Part shown: positions 1 to 9,429 of the stretch, piece after piece
Layout: every line of letters begins with the position of its first letter
Numbering within the stretch: the first letter of the stretch is position 1
Source: Astrocystis sublimbata
Lineage: Eukaryota > Ascomycota > Sordariomycetes > Xylariales > Xylariaceae
Assembly (NCBI GenBank): GCA_022453515.1
Contig: JAJNNY010000004.1
Location: 310,001 to 374,000 of the forward strand
Direction of reading: 5' to 3'
DNA length: 64,000 bases
The notes under the pieces: model-generated
The model's database searches: none
What the model was told of the DNA's origin: nothing
Seen by the model: only the letters and a program-made list of their open reading frames with translations
Position numbers and translations under genes: made by a program

Positions 1-1202
1 ACCTTGCCTCTTGTTCCCTCCTTTGCCTTTCTTCCTCCCACCCTTTCCCCTTTATACCCTTGGCTTCTCGCGATTCTCGTCGCAATCGCAACCGGCCGTA
101 ACCTCATGTTGTGTGCCAACACGCCGCTCGATACCGACTGCATCACGGCCACGCCACGCTTGTCTTGGTAGCTTGACAGCCTGACAGCCCTGCGACGATC
201 CGGCCCTCCTTCGACAATGGGCCGCCGCATATAACCCCGTCGTAACTCGTCGATACTCCGGAACAGAAGGACAGAAAGAGGGGAGCTTGAAAGAAATAGA
301 GAGGCAGAAGTAGAAGCAGAATAGAAAGAAGAGGAGGAAGAAAACCCCCGGAACATAGGAGCTCCTACCTCGTCGCCATTGCATTATACCTACCTGCCTA
401 CAGTTATAATATCATTTACGATCCTCGCCGTCGGCGCCAATTGAAGCAGCATCGACATCCAACCTTCTCAAAGCCCTTACTGCCGGCCCGCCCTACGTTG
501 GACAACTCGGACGGAACGCGAAACAAACACGTCCTGCAACCTTGTCCCTCGCAGACCCTGACGCTGTCTTCCACGTCTAGGCCCTCCTGTCTTCAAAGCT
601 GCACTGGGCCAATCCGCTGTCGTGCCTACATTTGCGACTTTTTGCTACAGCTGTTGCCGGTTTCTCCTCCTTACGTTTGTTTCCTTCTCTCTGGTCGGTT
701 GCTAGACGGATTTTGCGATACCCTATGATAGACGTAATAATACACCAGCTGGTCAGTATAACTCATTCTTCCCATTACATCTTCCCACTTCCGTAAATAC
801 TACTGCGCCAGTGTCTGTCTTGTCATGTCCTTGCCATGGATGATGGTTCGACCCTCGGTTGGTAGCATGCTCCGAGATCCTGAGGATACCGGTGGCTATG
901 ACGAGAAACAGTTCTCTGCTGTTACGGCCTGGGTTGGATGATGAAGGAATCAGCTCGAAGGAGCGACTGATTCATTTACCACGAGACTAAACTAACTCAC
1001 TTATTGTAGATTTAAGACACGGCCGGCACGCTCAATACGAACCTCAGCAGATCTTTTGTGCCTTCCAGAGGACCCTCTCTCTAGAATATTCGATAGGACC
1101 GAAGCGTTTGACTAGTTGACTAGTAAACAGTGTTCCGTGGCTTTAATTTAAATTATACCCTCGAACCGTGCGGTCAGGAATTAAACATTATCGAAGGCAT
1201 AC
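1..1202. other. Upstream region of the PSP1-domain gene
   Basis: No coding sequence is convincing here. The stretch is pyrimidine-rich on the plus strand between about 1 and 60 and purine-rich between 260 and 350, and reads like promoter and 5' leader DNA. Open frames on either strand begin at non-ATG codons or encode low-complexity peptides without family resemblance. Confidence 0.5.
752..1009 (+). other. Possible 5'-UTR intron of the PSP1-domain gene
   Basis: A GTCAGT donor-like site at 752 and an ACTAACTCAC branch-like sequence near 990, followed by a TTGTAG acceptor at 1009, outline a 258-nt intron in the leader. Its removal would take out several upstream ATGs (near 824, 836 and 840). 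This is inferred from splice-site shape only; RNA-seq reads crossing 751/1010 would settle it. Confidence 0.4.
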
Positions 1203-1223
1203 ATGCTTGCTTCTGCACCATGA
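1203..1223 (+). promoter_or_regulatory. Six-codon upstream ORF overlapping the PSP1 start codon
   Basis: ATG at 1203 opens a six-codon frame (MLASAP) whose TGA at 1221-1223 overlaps the main ATG at 1220-1222 as ATGA. The uORF start has T at -3 (weak context), while the main start has A at -3 (strong). Leaky scanning with some termination-reinitiation is therefore a plausible translational control. Confidence 0.55.
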
Positions 1224-3996
1224 GCACCAACACGACCAAGGCCGGTACCGCGCCGAAGAGCGGCCAAGGGGGCTTCGGAACCCTTGCGCCCAGCAACCAG
1301 TCTATCCTGTTAGACAAGCTGAACGTTCGAAGATCTACTCCTGACTCCGACGCCCTTGCCAGCTCCGACGACGAACCGGAACACCATCGACAAGACAGTT
1401 CGCAAGTGCCAGCGCCACCCCAGAGACCTGTTCGTCGTGCCTCTTGGCTGAACGATACGTCGCAAGCAACGCCCCCCCACCCTGGGAGAAAAGGTTCTTT
1501 TGCGGGCATCTCCATGTCCCCCACGGCGACTCATCCAACGACGCCTTCTGCCGAGCAGAGCACTGGCACATGGGCCTCGCATTCTTCGTCTTCAGGGACG
1601 ATTGGGCGCGGTCCATCTTTTGCCTGGGGAACAGGCATATGGACCGAGCGGAAGGAGCCACCATCCCGGCTAACGGAAGTTTTGCCATCACCGACGTCGA
1701 CTGCACCTCCTAGCCAGAACTTTTTCAACAGCGATTACACCATGTCACAAACGTCGCCGTCTCCTCGAGATCAAGGGACCATCTCGCAACTGCCCTTCGC
1801 TATACCGCTGCATCCTACTCCAAAGACATATCGGTCACAATCATATTCTGTCGGGCAACTCGATCCGGAGTCAGCGAACACAGGACCCGCGCCATCTACA
1901 ATGAATACGAGAGCTCGTCCCGTCGGTCCCCCGGGGCTACAACATCGTCCATCTCGGCCTAGCATGTTGAGCGAGATGTCGAATGAGGGGGCGATGCTTG
2001 GCAAGGTGAAAGAGGTCGAGGACGACGAAGAGAGTACAAGCGACTCTGCTCAGACGGCTCAGCACCAACAAAGTATCGAAGCCAAGCAGATTGAGATGCT
2101 AACTCGCGAGAACGCTTTGCTACGGCAACAGCAATATCAAAACGCTCGACTCGGGCGTCGTGCCTCCACCGCGACTACCTACGGGCTAGGAAACGGATAT
2201 AGCGTTCACGATCCGGTACCTGAGGAATCAGACTATGCAGTTGACGAGCTTGACGAGATGAATGACAGTCAAGATCCTATGATGAAGCGAGTTCTTGCTC
2301 GTCGTATGAGCGAATACGGCGGGGCTTCTCTGCGGCCCCCTTACCACGCTTCAGACAGCCGCAGGCCTGATCATTTCAAGAGAGCAATTTGGCAAAGTTC
2401 CTTGGGATTTGGAGGGCTGTCCGACATCCCTCAGAGTCGTCGACATTCCTTTGCCGATGTACCCACTCGCCAACCTTCCATCAGTTCAATGGGAGAAGCT
2501 GCGTCTCTCCAGGACGCGATTTCACCCGAGGCAGCCCAGAACCAGGAATACGTCGGGCTCAACGAGGTCACTGGCTTCAATACTGCTAGTCCCGGTAAGT
2601 CTTGGCGACTCCTTGCCTACTACCTCTATGACATGTGCTAATATGGGATTTAGTTTCATACTATTCCGCCGGTGCTAATCTCCCGACCGCTCATCAAACA
2701 ATTGCCGGGTCGCCTTACGGCAATATGTACCAACCGTCGTATGGGTTGACTCCTGGCTATACCAATCGTCCGCCGTCGCCGCACAGGAACATGTATGGAA
2801 TGAGCCAGCCGAGGCACAACCAACTACTTCATATCGTGCTCTTCAAGTGTTCGCGAGCAGACGTGTTCTACATCCAAGAGGGTACCGGGTTGACCGTCAA
2901 AGCCGGTGACCTAGTAATCGTTGAAGCCGATCGGGGAACTGATCTCGGCACGGTGGCTAAAGAGAATGTTGATTGGCAAACTGCGAAAGAGCTCAAAGAG
3001 CATTATGCGGAGGAGCAATACAAGTGGCTCGTGATGTACTCGCAAAATGCGGCTCTTGCGCAAGAAGGTAACGGTGCTGGCCTGATGGCCGCTTCGAATG
3101 GGCTGCAAGGTGGTGCAATTGGCGGGATGGGCCCACCAAGCGGACACCATTTACAGGAGGCTACCTCAGGCGAGTTGAAACCAAAGATGATCAAACGCCA
3201 TGCTCAGAGTCACGAGATCCATAGCCTTCGCGACAAGGAGGGGAACGAGGCCAAAGCAAAGCGTATGTGCATGCAGAAAGTGAAAGAGCACGGGCTCAAC
3301 ATGGAAATACTGGACGCCGAGTTCCAGATGTAAGTGTCCTGCCGTTGTCTAGGACCAGAGGCAGTTGCTGACTCGACTTGCAGGGATTGGAAGAAGCTGA
3401 CATTCTACTACTTTGCGGATTCCTATATCAATTTCAATTCCCTCGTAACTGATCTCTTCAAGATTTACAAGACACGGATCTGGATGTCGGCCATCAATCC
3501 AGCCTCTTTTGCTAGCCCAACGCTTGGTTTGCAAGCTCCGAGTGGAGTTGGGCCCGGTGCTGTTGGGATGGTGAGGGCCGCTGGCTCGAACAACACCGAC
3601 AGACGCGCCAACCAACCTCAGGACTCGCAGGGCACCTTTGCCAACGCCAACCCGACTAGTCGCTCGTTCCAGCCACCGACATTCATATCCCCATTCAATA
3701 CGGCAGAGAGGCCGTCGGCCGCTGGTCCCGCTTATCCCGCGTCGACCTTGTCGTATGCGACTTATCCAAACTATGGCAGTGCACCTAGAGCGGCAAGCTT
3801 CATGCCGGGCGTTGTGCCTACCATGGACCCTTATGGCGCAAGCTTCTCACAGAATGGGGATTTCTCAGCCATGTCGCGAGCTCGTTTTCCTAATCCGCAC
3901 GATGCTCCTACTTCTCATGATCAAGCACAACCCGGCATTGCGACTCCCAACGAGTGGGTTGGTGGGTTCCAGGGATTGTCTCTGAACACACGTTGA
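1220..3996 (+). CDS. PSP1 C-terminal domain protein
   Basis: Three exons, 1220-2594, 2654-3329 and 3384-3996, encode 887 residues. Both introns are GT-AG (GTAAGT donors, 59 and 54 nt). Residues 1-500 are Ser/Pro/Thr-rich and look disordered, with a short Gln-rich, probably coiled stretch near 290-320. The PSP1 domain spans about 510-726: the core from HIVLFKCSRADVFYIQEG through GDLVIVEADRGTDLG, then KRHAQSHEI and DWKKLTFYYFADSYINF. The C-terminus is again low complexity. Yeast PSP1 was found as a suppressor of DNA polymerase mutants, and the bacterial relatives are the RicT/YaaT proteins; the biochemical role in fungi is unclear. The start at 1220 is the first in-frame ATG and has a good context (A at -3). 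A six-codon uORF overlaps it. Confidence 0.92.
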
Positions 3997-5161
3997 GGGA
4001 TATTTCATGCTTTGGAACATGCGTCACCAATATGCGTTCATTTCTCGTTTTATACGTTTCACGTACCATCAAGTTCACGGAAAACACAAAACAAAGAAGA
4101 CAAGATGAGAGAGGTTTTGGTGTTGGCCCGGGCATTGTTTTACAAGGCTAAAAGATGGATTTATAGGCATAGGGCGGGGGTACAAGCGCAACACAATTTG
4201 TCCCCTTACGACTCATTTGAATCATGACGACACAGCATTAAGACTCGGCAACAAGATAAAACTATCACTGGAATATCAAGGGAGATGAACATAGACTGCT
4301 ATGGCTGCGCGGCTAGGGTGTAATTCGAAGCGAACCATATGGGGCTTTTAGGGGGGCTATTGTTGGGTATTTGCTGTGGCGAAGTTGTGTATGACTAGGT
4401 AGTAAAGAACAAAATTGTATGAAAGAAAGCTATCATGGTCATTTGGACAGGATATGCTATTGGTAGTAGGTATAAGATTTTTAGACTTCTCAGAGGGCGA
4501 GGGATTAAAATGGGAGGTTGCTTTTCGTTTTCCTACTACACGGCTGGTAACTTGGCCTTGTGCTTAGAGTCTCGATGTCGAGCTGGCGTGCTCAATGTTC
4601 GACACGTTAATAGACTGCGATTTAAAAGAAACCGACAGCGTCGTCATCGGTGTGGAAGGTGCTGTAGATCGCGTAGGTACGGATGGTTGAGCTGCAGCTT
4701 CTCCGGATTTGCTCCTCACTGACCAATTTCTGGTTGTATCGATAGGCAACAGTCGTGCACTGAGTTGAGTTGGTCGAGGAAGGAGCGGCTGTGTTTGCCG
4801 AGGGCAGGCCTGACTGACTTTGCTTTGCCATTGCCAACTGAAGAGGTAGGTACCTAACCTACTGATGCCACTTCGGCAGCCGTCCTCAAGCTGTTTCGAT
4901 TTCCCCATCTTTATCCCAAGAGTTCTCATCTCTGGGTCCCGTGGACGTATAATTGCACTCTCTTCATTATCAGGTGGTCCAGACATCCCCATTCTCTTTC
5001 CGATTGAACACAATTCCGTGATACTGTACACACACACACGCATAGGCATCGATTTCGCACCTGTTACAACACCCTTTGTTCGCCGCTCGTAGACTGCATC
5101 CAGTCAAACCCATTCACTCGAAGTTCGAACTTCCCCCTCCGCACCAGGTGCCGAAGTCAAC
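3997..5161. other. Intergenic, PSP1 gene to small unknown gene
   Basis: This holds the presumed 3' UTR of the PSP1 gene and the promoter of the next plus-strand gene. An AGGTAGGTACCTAACCTAC motif lies near 4845-4863 and a short CA run near 5030-5040, just before the next gene. Open frames here have no recognisable protein. Confidence 0.5.
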
Positions 5162-6057
5162 ATGCCTAGGGCGAAATCCAAAGCCACCAACAATGCCGAC
5201 AACGGCAAATCGAACAGCTTTGTCGGTCAACCTCGCAGCAAGAAAAGCAGGCTCTCGCGTGTGGAGGAGTATGACGAGGATCCCGGGCGAGATGGGAGTC
5301 AGTGAGTACATGTCGAGTATCATTCATATGTGGGTTCCCAAGCAGACACTTACGCCGGCGCTTAGAATGTATCATAAGCTAGCCGAGGTCTACAAGAAGT
5401 GCGCGACAAATGAGGAAGGCAAATCCAAATCATACCTCAAAGAGTTCAAGAGACATGTCAATGACGCGAGTGCGGAGCTGAAGGCGTACGCACGGCAACG
5501 GGAGCAGGAGATGTCAGTGGTCAACTTCTGCCATCATCACCGAGACTCGTTGGTGCTAACTTGGCTGAACCAGAACCCTGGATCATAAGGAGTCCATCAT
5601 GGAAGTCCTGAAGGCCTCTCGGCCGTTGATTTATGGACAAGGTGGACAGCCTCTTTGCAAGGAAAACCACCGTCTGTTCAAAGCAGCCAGGGAGAATACG
5701 GAGTTCTACCAATCCCTTCTGAAGCATTTGGAGTGCGTGGAAGAGCAGGTGAGATCCGAAAAGCCCGACATTCCAGTTGCCAAGTGGAAGCAAGATAAAG
5801 AAGACATCAAGGAAGTCTTCACTTACACGGGCGAGTATGGAGAGACGCTGATAGGAGGTCTACTGGTACCCGAGTCGGCTGTCAGTCTGGCAATCGATCA
5901 GTCCAATGCAACTGAGAAGGACCGACACGTCAAGGATATGTTCAAGGAAAGCCAAGAAGTCATAAATAATGACACATGGGGTCAAGTTGCCGAAGAGCAA
6001 CTGAAGCAATTCTCGATCATGGCAAAGACGGCGCGGCTCGAGGTGAATGAAGAATGA
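5162..6057 (+). CDS. Conserved-looking small hypothetical protein
   Basis: Three exons, 5162-5301, 5366-5512 and 5574-6057, give 256 residues in frame. Donors are GTGAGT and GTCAGT, and acceptors are CTTAG and ACCAG; the second intron has a GCTAAC branch site. The first 40 residues are basic and Lys/Asn/Ser-rich (KKSRLSR), compatible with a nuclear signal. The rest is charged and probably helical (KLAEVYKKC, LKEFKRHVNDASAELKAY, a middle block with QPLCKENHRLFKAAREN) and ends acidic. I do not recognise a family. The gene sits upstream of the eL15 gene on the same strand with its own promoter gap. An ATG in exon 3 at 5599 could be mistaken for the start, but the two upstream exons join it cleanly. 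Confidence 0.72.
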
Positions 6058-6703
6058 TCGATCTATCATGTGCCAAGCATCGCCGCTAATACTATAGGGA
6101 TCTGATTTGGGGAGGATATGTCTGTTTTTTCCCGTAATTCGCTGTGCTATATCCTGTCCGATCTAGCAGCCCATTGTTGCTACAAAGTAAAAGGCTGAGT
6201 GGTTGACTGTGTTGGGAGGAGGTTGATGTAATTTTTAACACTGCGCAGGTGGCGTGGATCTAGCTACCAAGTCAATTGCTTACTTATATGGTCGTCCCCA
6301 ATGACCCTTTTAATCGGTGATGAGGTGGATGGCAATCAACTCGCCGTTGCTACTGAACGTACTGTGGAAGACCATCATGTAGTATCTGATAGTTGTGATG
6401 CCCGCGAGTGAGTGCATCGTCAGGCTCGACATGTGTGGATCTGACAGCCACACACACAGCCACACACAGCCACGGACGATGCTGGCTGATGGGGGTGGAC
6501 CCACACTGCTCTACTGTCACTTCAAAGAGCACTAGCGCACAATCGCTTAATTTTTGCTATCAATAACCGGCCAGACCGCCCGCCCACACAATTCCCCTCC
6601 ACCAAATTTCGGCCGATCGGTTTGGAGTTTCTCAATCCCTCTCTCTTCACGACCACCAACGACCCTCGACCATCCATTGTTGCAGGCCTTCATTCCATAC
6701 CTG
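6058..6703. promoter_or_regulatory. Promoter region of the eL15 gene
   Basis: About 650 bp between the preceding stop and the first inferred leader exon. It contains a CA-rich run (about 6450-6475) and a pyrimidine-rich stretch close to the start of transcription (about 6585-6680), as is common for fungal ribosomal-protein genes. I did not identify a specific transcription factor site. Confidence 0.45.
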
Positions 6704-6872
6704 GTACGTTCGAACGATTCCTCCAAGAAAGATTGCGTTGCCCGTCTGGCAAACGCGATTAACTTATCCGTGTTCCTTGCATGCAAGAACTATATCTGCA
6801 TATGCGTGCCACCAGCGCTGTCTGTGTTATCTGTGTGCGTCTCTGCTAACATTGCTTGCCCTCCTACCACAG
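6704..6872 (+). other. 5'-UTR intron of the eL15 gene
   Basis: GTACGT donor at 6704 and a CTGCTAACATT branch-like site near 6843, followed by a pyrimidine-rich tract and CCACAG acceptor at 6872, only five bases before the ATG at 6878. Leader introns are common in fungal ribosomal-protein genes. Sequence-based inference. Confidence 0.65.
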
Positions 6873-6877
6873 TCAAG

Positions 6878-7858
6878 ATGGGTGCCCTCAAGTACGTCGA
6901 AGAGCTTCAGAAGAAGAAGCAGTCTGATGTCCTGCTCTTCCTCTCCCGAGTCCGCTGCTGGGAGGTATGTTGAAAACCTCCGAAACCACCCCGACACGGA
7001 AGACGGCGCGAACAATTCGCAACCACATACACACAACCACAATCTCGTACCATCACCATCACACCACGGACGTCTGCAGCCGAATCCTGAGTCGTGGACA
7101 TCGTGGATGCTGTGGCAATTGTGGATGTTGTGGATGTTCTGTGGGCGCTGTCTTCTCTCGCTCGCGCGAGAGAACGTGTCCTTGCTATACACTCGTTGAA
7201 CATTAGCTGAGAGTGCATCAATATAGCTCCGTCAATTGAACGTCATCCACCGCGCCTCGCGTCCCTCGCGCCCCGACAAGGCCCGCCGCCTCGGGTACAA
7301 GGCCAAGCAAGGCTATGTCATCTACCGCGTGCGTGTGCGCCGTGGTGGCCGCAAGCGCCCCGTGCCCAAGGGTGCCACCTACGGTAAGCTCTACTCCCAT
7401 CTCATGTCGCGACTTCTGCCTGTGCTTGTCCTCGAGCTCGAGTGGAAGTGAGAGATGTGTATGGTCGCTAATACCGTGTCCACTTCACAGGCAAGCCCAC
7501 CAACCAGGGTGTGAACCAGCTCAAGTACCAGCGATCGCTCAAGTCCACCGCCGAGGAGCGTGTCGGCCGCCGCTGCGCCAACTTGCGCGTCCTCAACTCG
7601 TACTGGATCAACCAGGACTCCACCTACAAGTACTACGAGGTCATCCTCGTCGACCCCCAACACAAGGCCATCCGCCAGGACCCCCGCATCAACTGGATCG
7701 TCAACCCCGTCCACAAGCACCGCGAGTCCCGCGGTCTCACTGCCACCGGCAAGAAGTCCCGTGGTCTCAACAAGGGTCACCGCTACAACAAGACCAAGGC
7801 TGGCCGCAGAAAGACCTGGAAGAGACACAACACCCTGTCTCTGTGGCGTTACCGATAA
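6878..7858 (+). CDS. RPL15: 60S ribosomal protein L15 (eL15)
   Basis: Exons 6878-6964, 7227-7383 and 7491-7858 encode 203 residues, the usual length for eukaryotic eL15. The product opens [18 protein letters not shown], continues through [40 protein letters not shown] and [19 protein letters not shown], and ends NTLSLWRYR. eL15 is a component of the large ribosomal subunit that contacts 25S rRNA. The first coding intron is long (262 nt) and holds a 9-bp hairpin; the second is 107 nt. Codon use is strongly biased to C-ending codons, as expected for a highly expressed gene. Arg20 of yeast and human eL15 is Leu here, and the conserved HKAIRR reads HKAIRQ. Identification is essentially certain. 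Confidence 0.98.
7153..7174 (+). repeat. Perfect hairpin in the first coding intron of RPL15
   Basis: An inverted repeat with arms of nine bases (TTCTCTCGC and GCGAGAGAA) around a four-base loop TCGC lies 52-73 nt before the 3' splice site. It would fold stably in pre-mRNA, upstream of a TAGCTGA branch-like site near 7205. I saw no C/D or H/ACA box, so this is not called a snoRNA. Confidence 0.55.
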
Positions 7859-9429
7859 GCGTATGCTCCTGCTTGAGGCAGTGGCTGCGACTACCGTTAT
7901 TATCGGGTTGGTGAAAACCTGGTTCATGAATTTGGGATGGAGCGTGGCTTTACTTCACGAACACATAGGGCATGCGTCTGGCAGCACATGGAATTCTGCC
8001 TGGAGTTATCCTACTTAGTGAGAAAAGGAACGAAAAGTTTTCCTTGCCACGCTATTATACTGTGTTTTCAATGACTGTGATATCATTTCATTTGGCTATT
8101 AATCTACTGAGATTCCTCGGCCCTCCATTTATCTGTGTGCCACTCTTCGTAACATCCGTACTTGTGTGTACCTTTTTTGCTCTTGTCCTTGAATGTGTTC
8201 GATAAAGATTCCCTTTCCGATTGCAACATACTTAGCGATGTTTCAATGGTGTGGTTTTCAACGGCCTTGCGGTGGGCCGTTGATAGTAATTGCTTGTGTG
8301 ACTATTAGTCCGACACCATCAAGCATTGAGGCACGCATCGTGTTACCCAGCGTGAGAAGTGGTCGAAGGATAAAAGTATACTTGTTGGCTGACTACTCTG
8401 GCTGCTATTGTATCTGCCAATACAAACAAGTTCATATTCTTTTCGCTTCGAAAAAGAAAATCTCTAAGCAAGCGCAGCGATAGAAGTGTTTGTGAGAGAG
8501 AGAAAAAAGAAAGAAAAAAGTACTGTCCCAGTACCCACCAATTCCTCCGAGCTACATAAAATCAAGATGGACGAGTCGCGAAGGCGAAATCTGGAGAAGG
8601 TTTTGGTAACGTAGCAACTTGATAGCAAGCAGCCTGAAACAAAACCTTGCTCAAAAATGCAAAACCGAACGTACTTATCATAGTTTCCATTGAAACTGTG
8701 GTGGTCGAGTTGCTCCTGTTCATGCCCATGAAGAAATACCTCCCAGTGACGAGAATCATCGATAAACGTGTGAGATCGAAGAGCCGAGCACTACGAGAGC
8801 AGCTGCTCATCCCCCCTTTCCGAACTGAGCGTAATGTCGAAGTGATGTTACAGTGTCAGATTCCAAGTCCCCCTTCCTCGCAGAACCTTGCTACACCACG
8901 AAACTTTTGGGCCAGGTTGCTGACTTTGGTGCGAGTTGACCAAAAGATAAGCCGCCAAGGGTAGAGCCTATCGTGTGATCAAAAGAAGGAAACGTGACGC
9001 GAGGGAAAAAAGCCTAGCGAAAGTAGGAGTTTATATCGAGATCGAGCTAGGATCCAATTGTTCGAAGTAGTCTGGGAAGCACCGCGAGGAAAAAGGAGCA
9101 CAGTAGACGGTGGTGGCTGGCTGGCAACAGCTCAGCGTCGCGGGGGCGGTGGCACAAAGTTATCATGTGCGACTAGTGTACAGAGAAGCCCTTGGAAGGT
9201 TGCATGCTAACCAGCTAGCTCGGTGGCGCGAGTTGATGCCATTAATTTCCAGTACCCAAAGCAGAGAACTGCTGTCATCAATATAAGGTCGTTACGGTCG
9301 TAGAGAGCATCCATCCATGCTCTTAGAAGGCCATCAAACCCATAGAAATAGAAAGCCGCCAATGGTACATTTCATCAGAGATCGTGTTTTCATCGTACCG
9401 TTACAACATGATTTTAAGCAAGTGCCGCT
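7859..9429. other. Convergent intergenic region, RPL15 and Pumilio gene 3' ends
   Basis: About 1.57 kb between two facing stop codons. It contains the 3' UTRs of both genes and an A/G-rich stretch (about 8485-8520). Small open frames on both strands lack coding features. I saw no Puf-type TGTANATA element in the part adjoining the Pumilio stop codon. Confidence 0.5.

Noticed and set aside
52..384. 110-codon minus-strand frame with a hydrophobic start
   Set aside because: It is the complement of the purine-rich leader, has low complexity and no family resemblance.
6965..7226. Possible snoRNA in the RPL15 intron
   Set aside because: No C box (RTGATGA) or H/ACA architecture was seen; only a hairpin is present.
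7315..8018. Long alternative frames over the RPL15 exons on both strands
   Set aside because: Shadows of strongly biased RPL15 codons; compositions are repetitive (Pro, Arg, Thr, Val).
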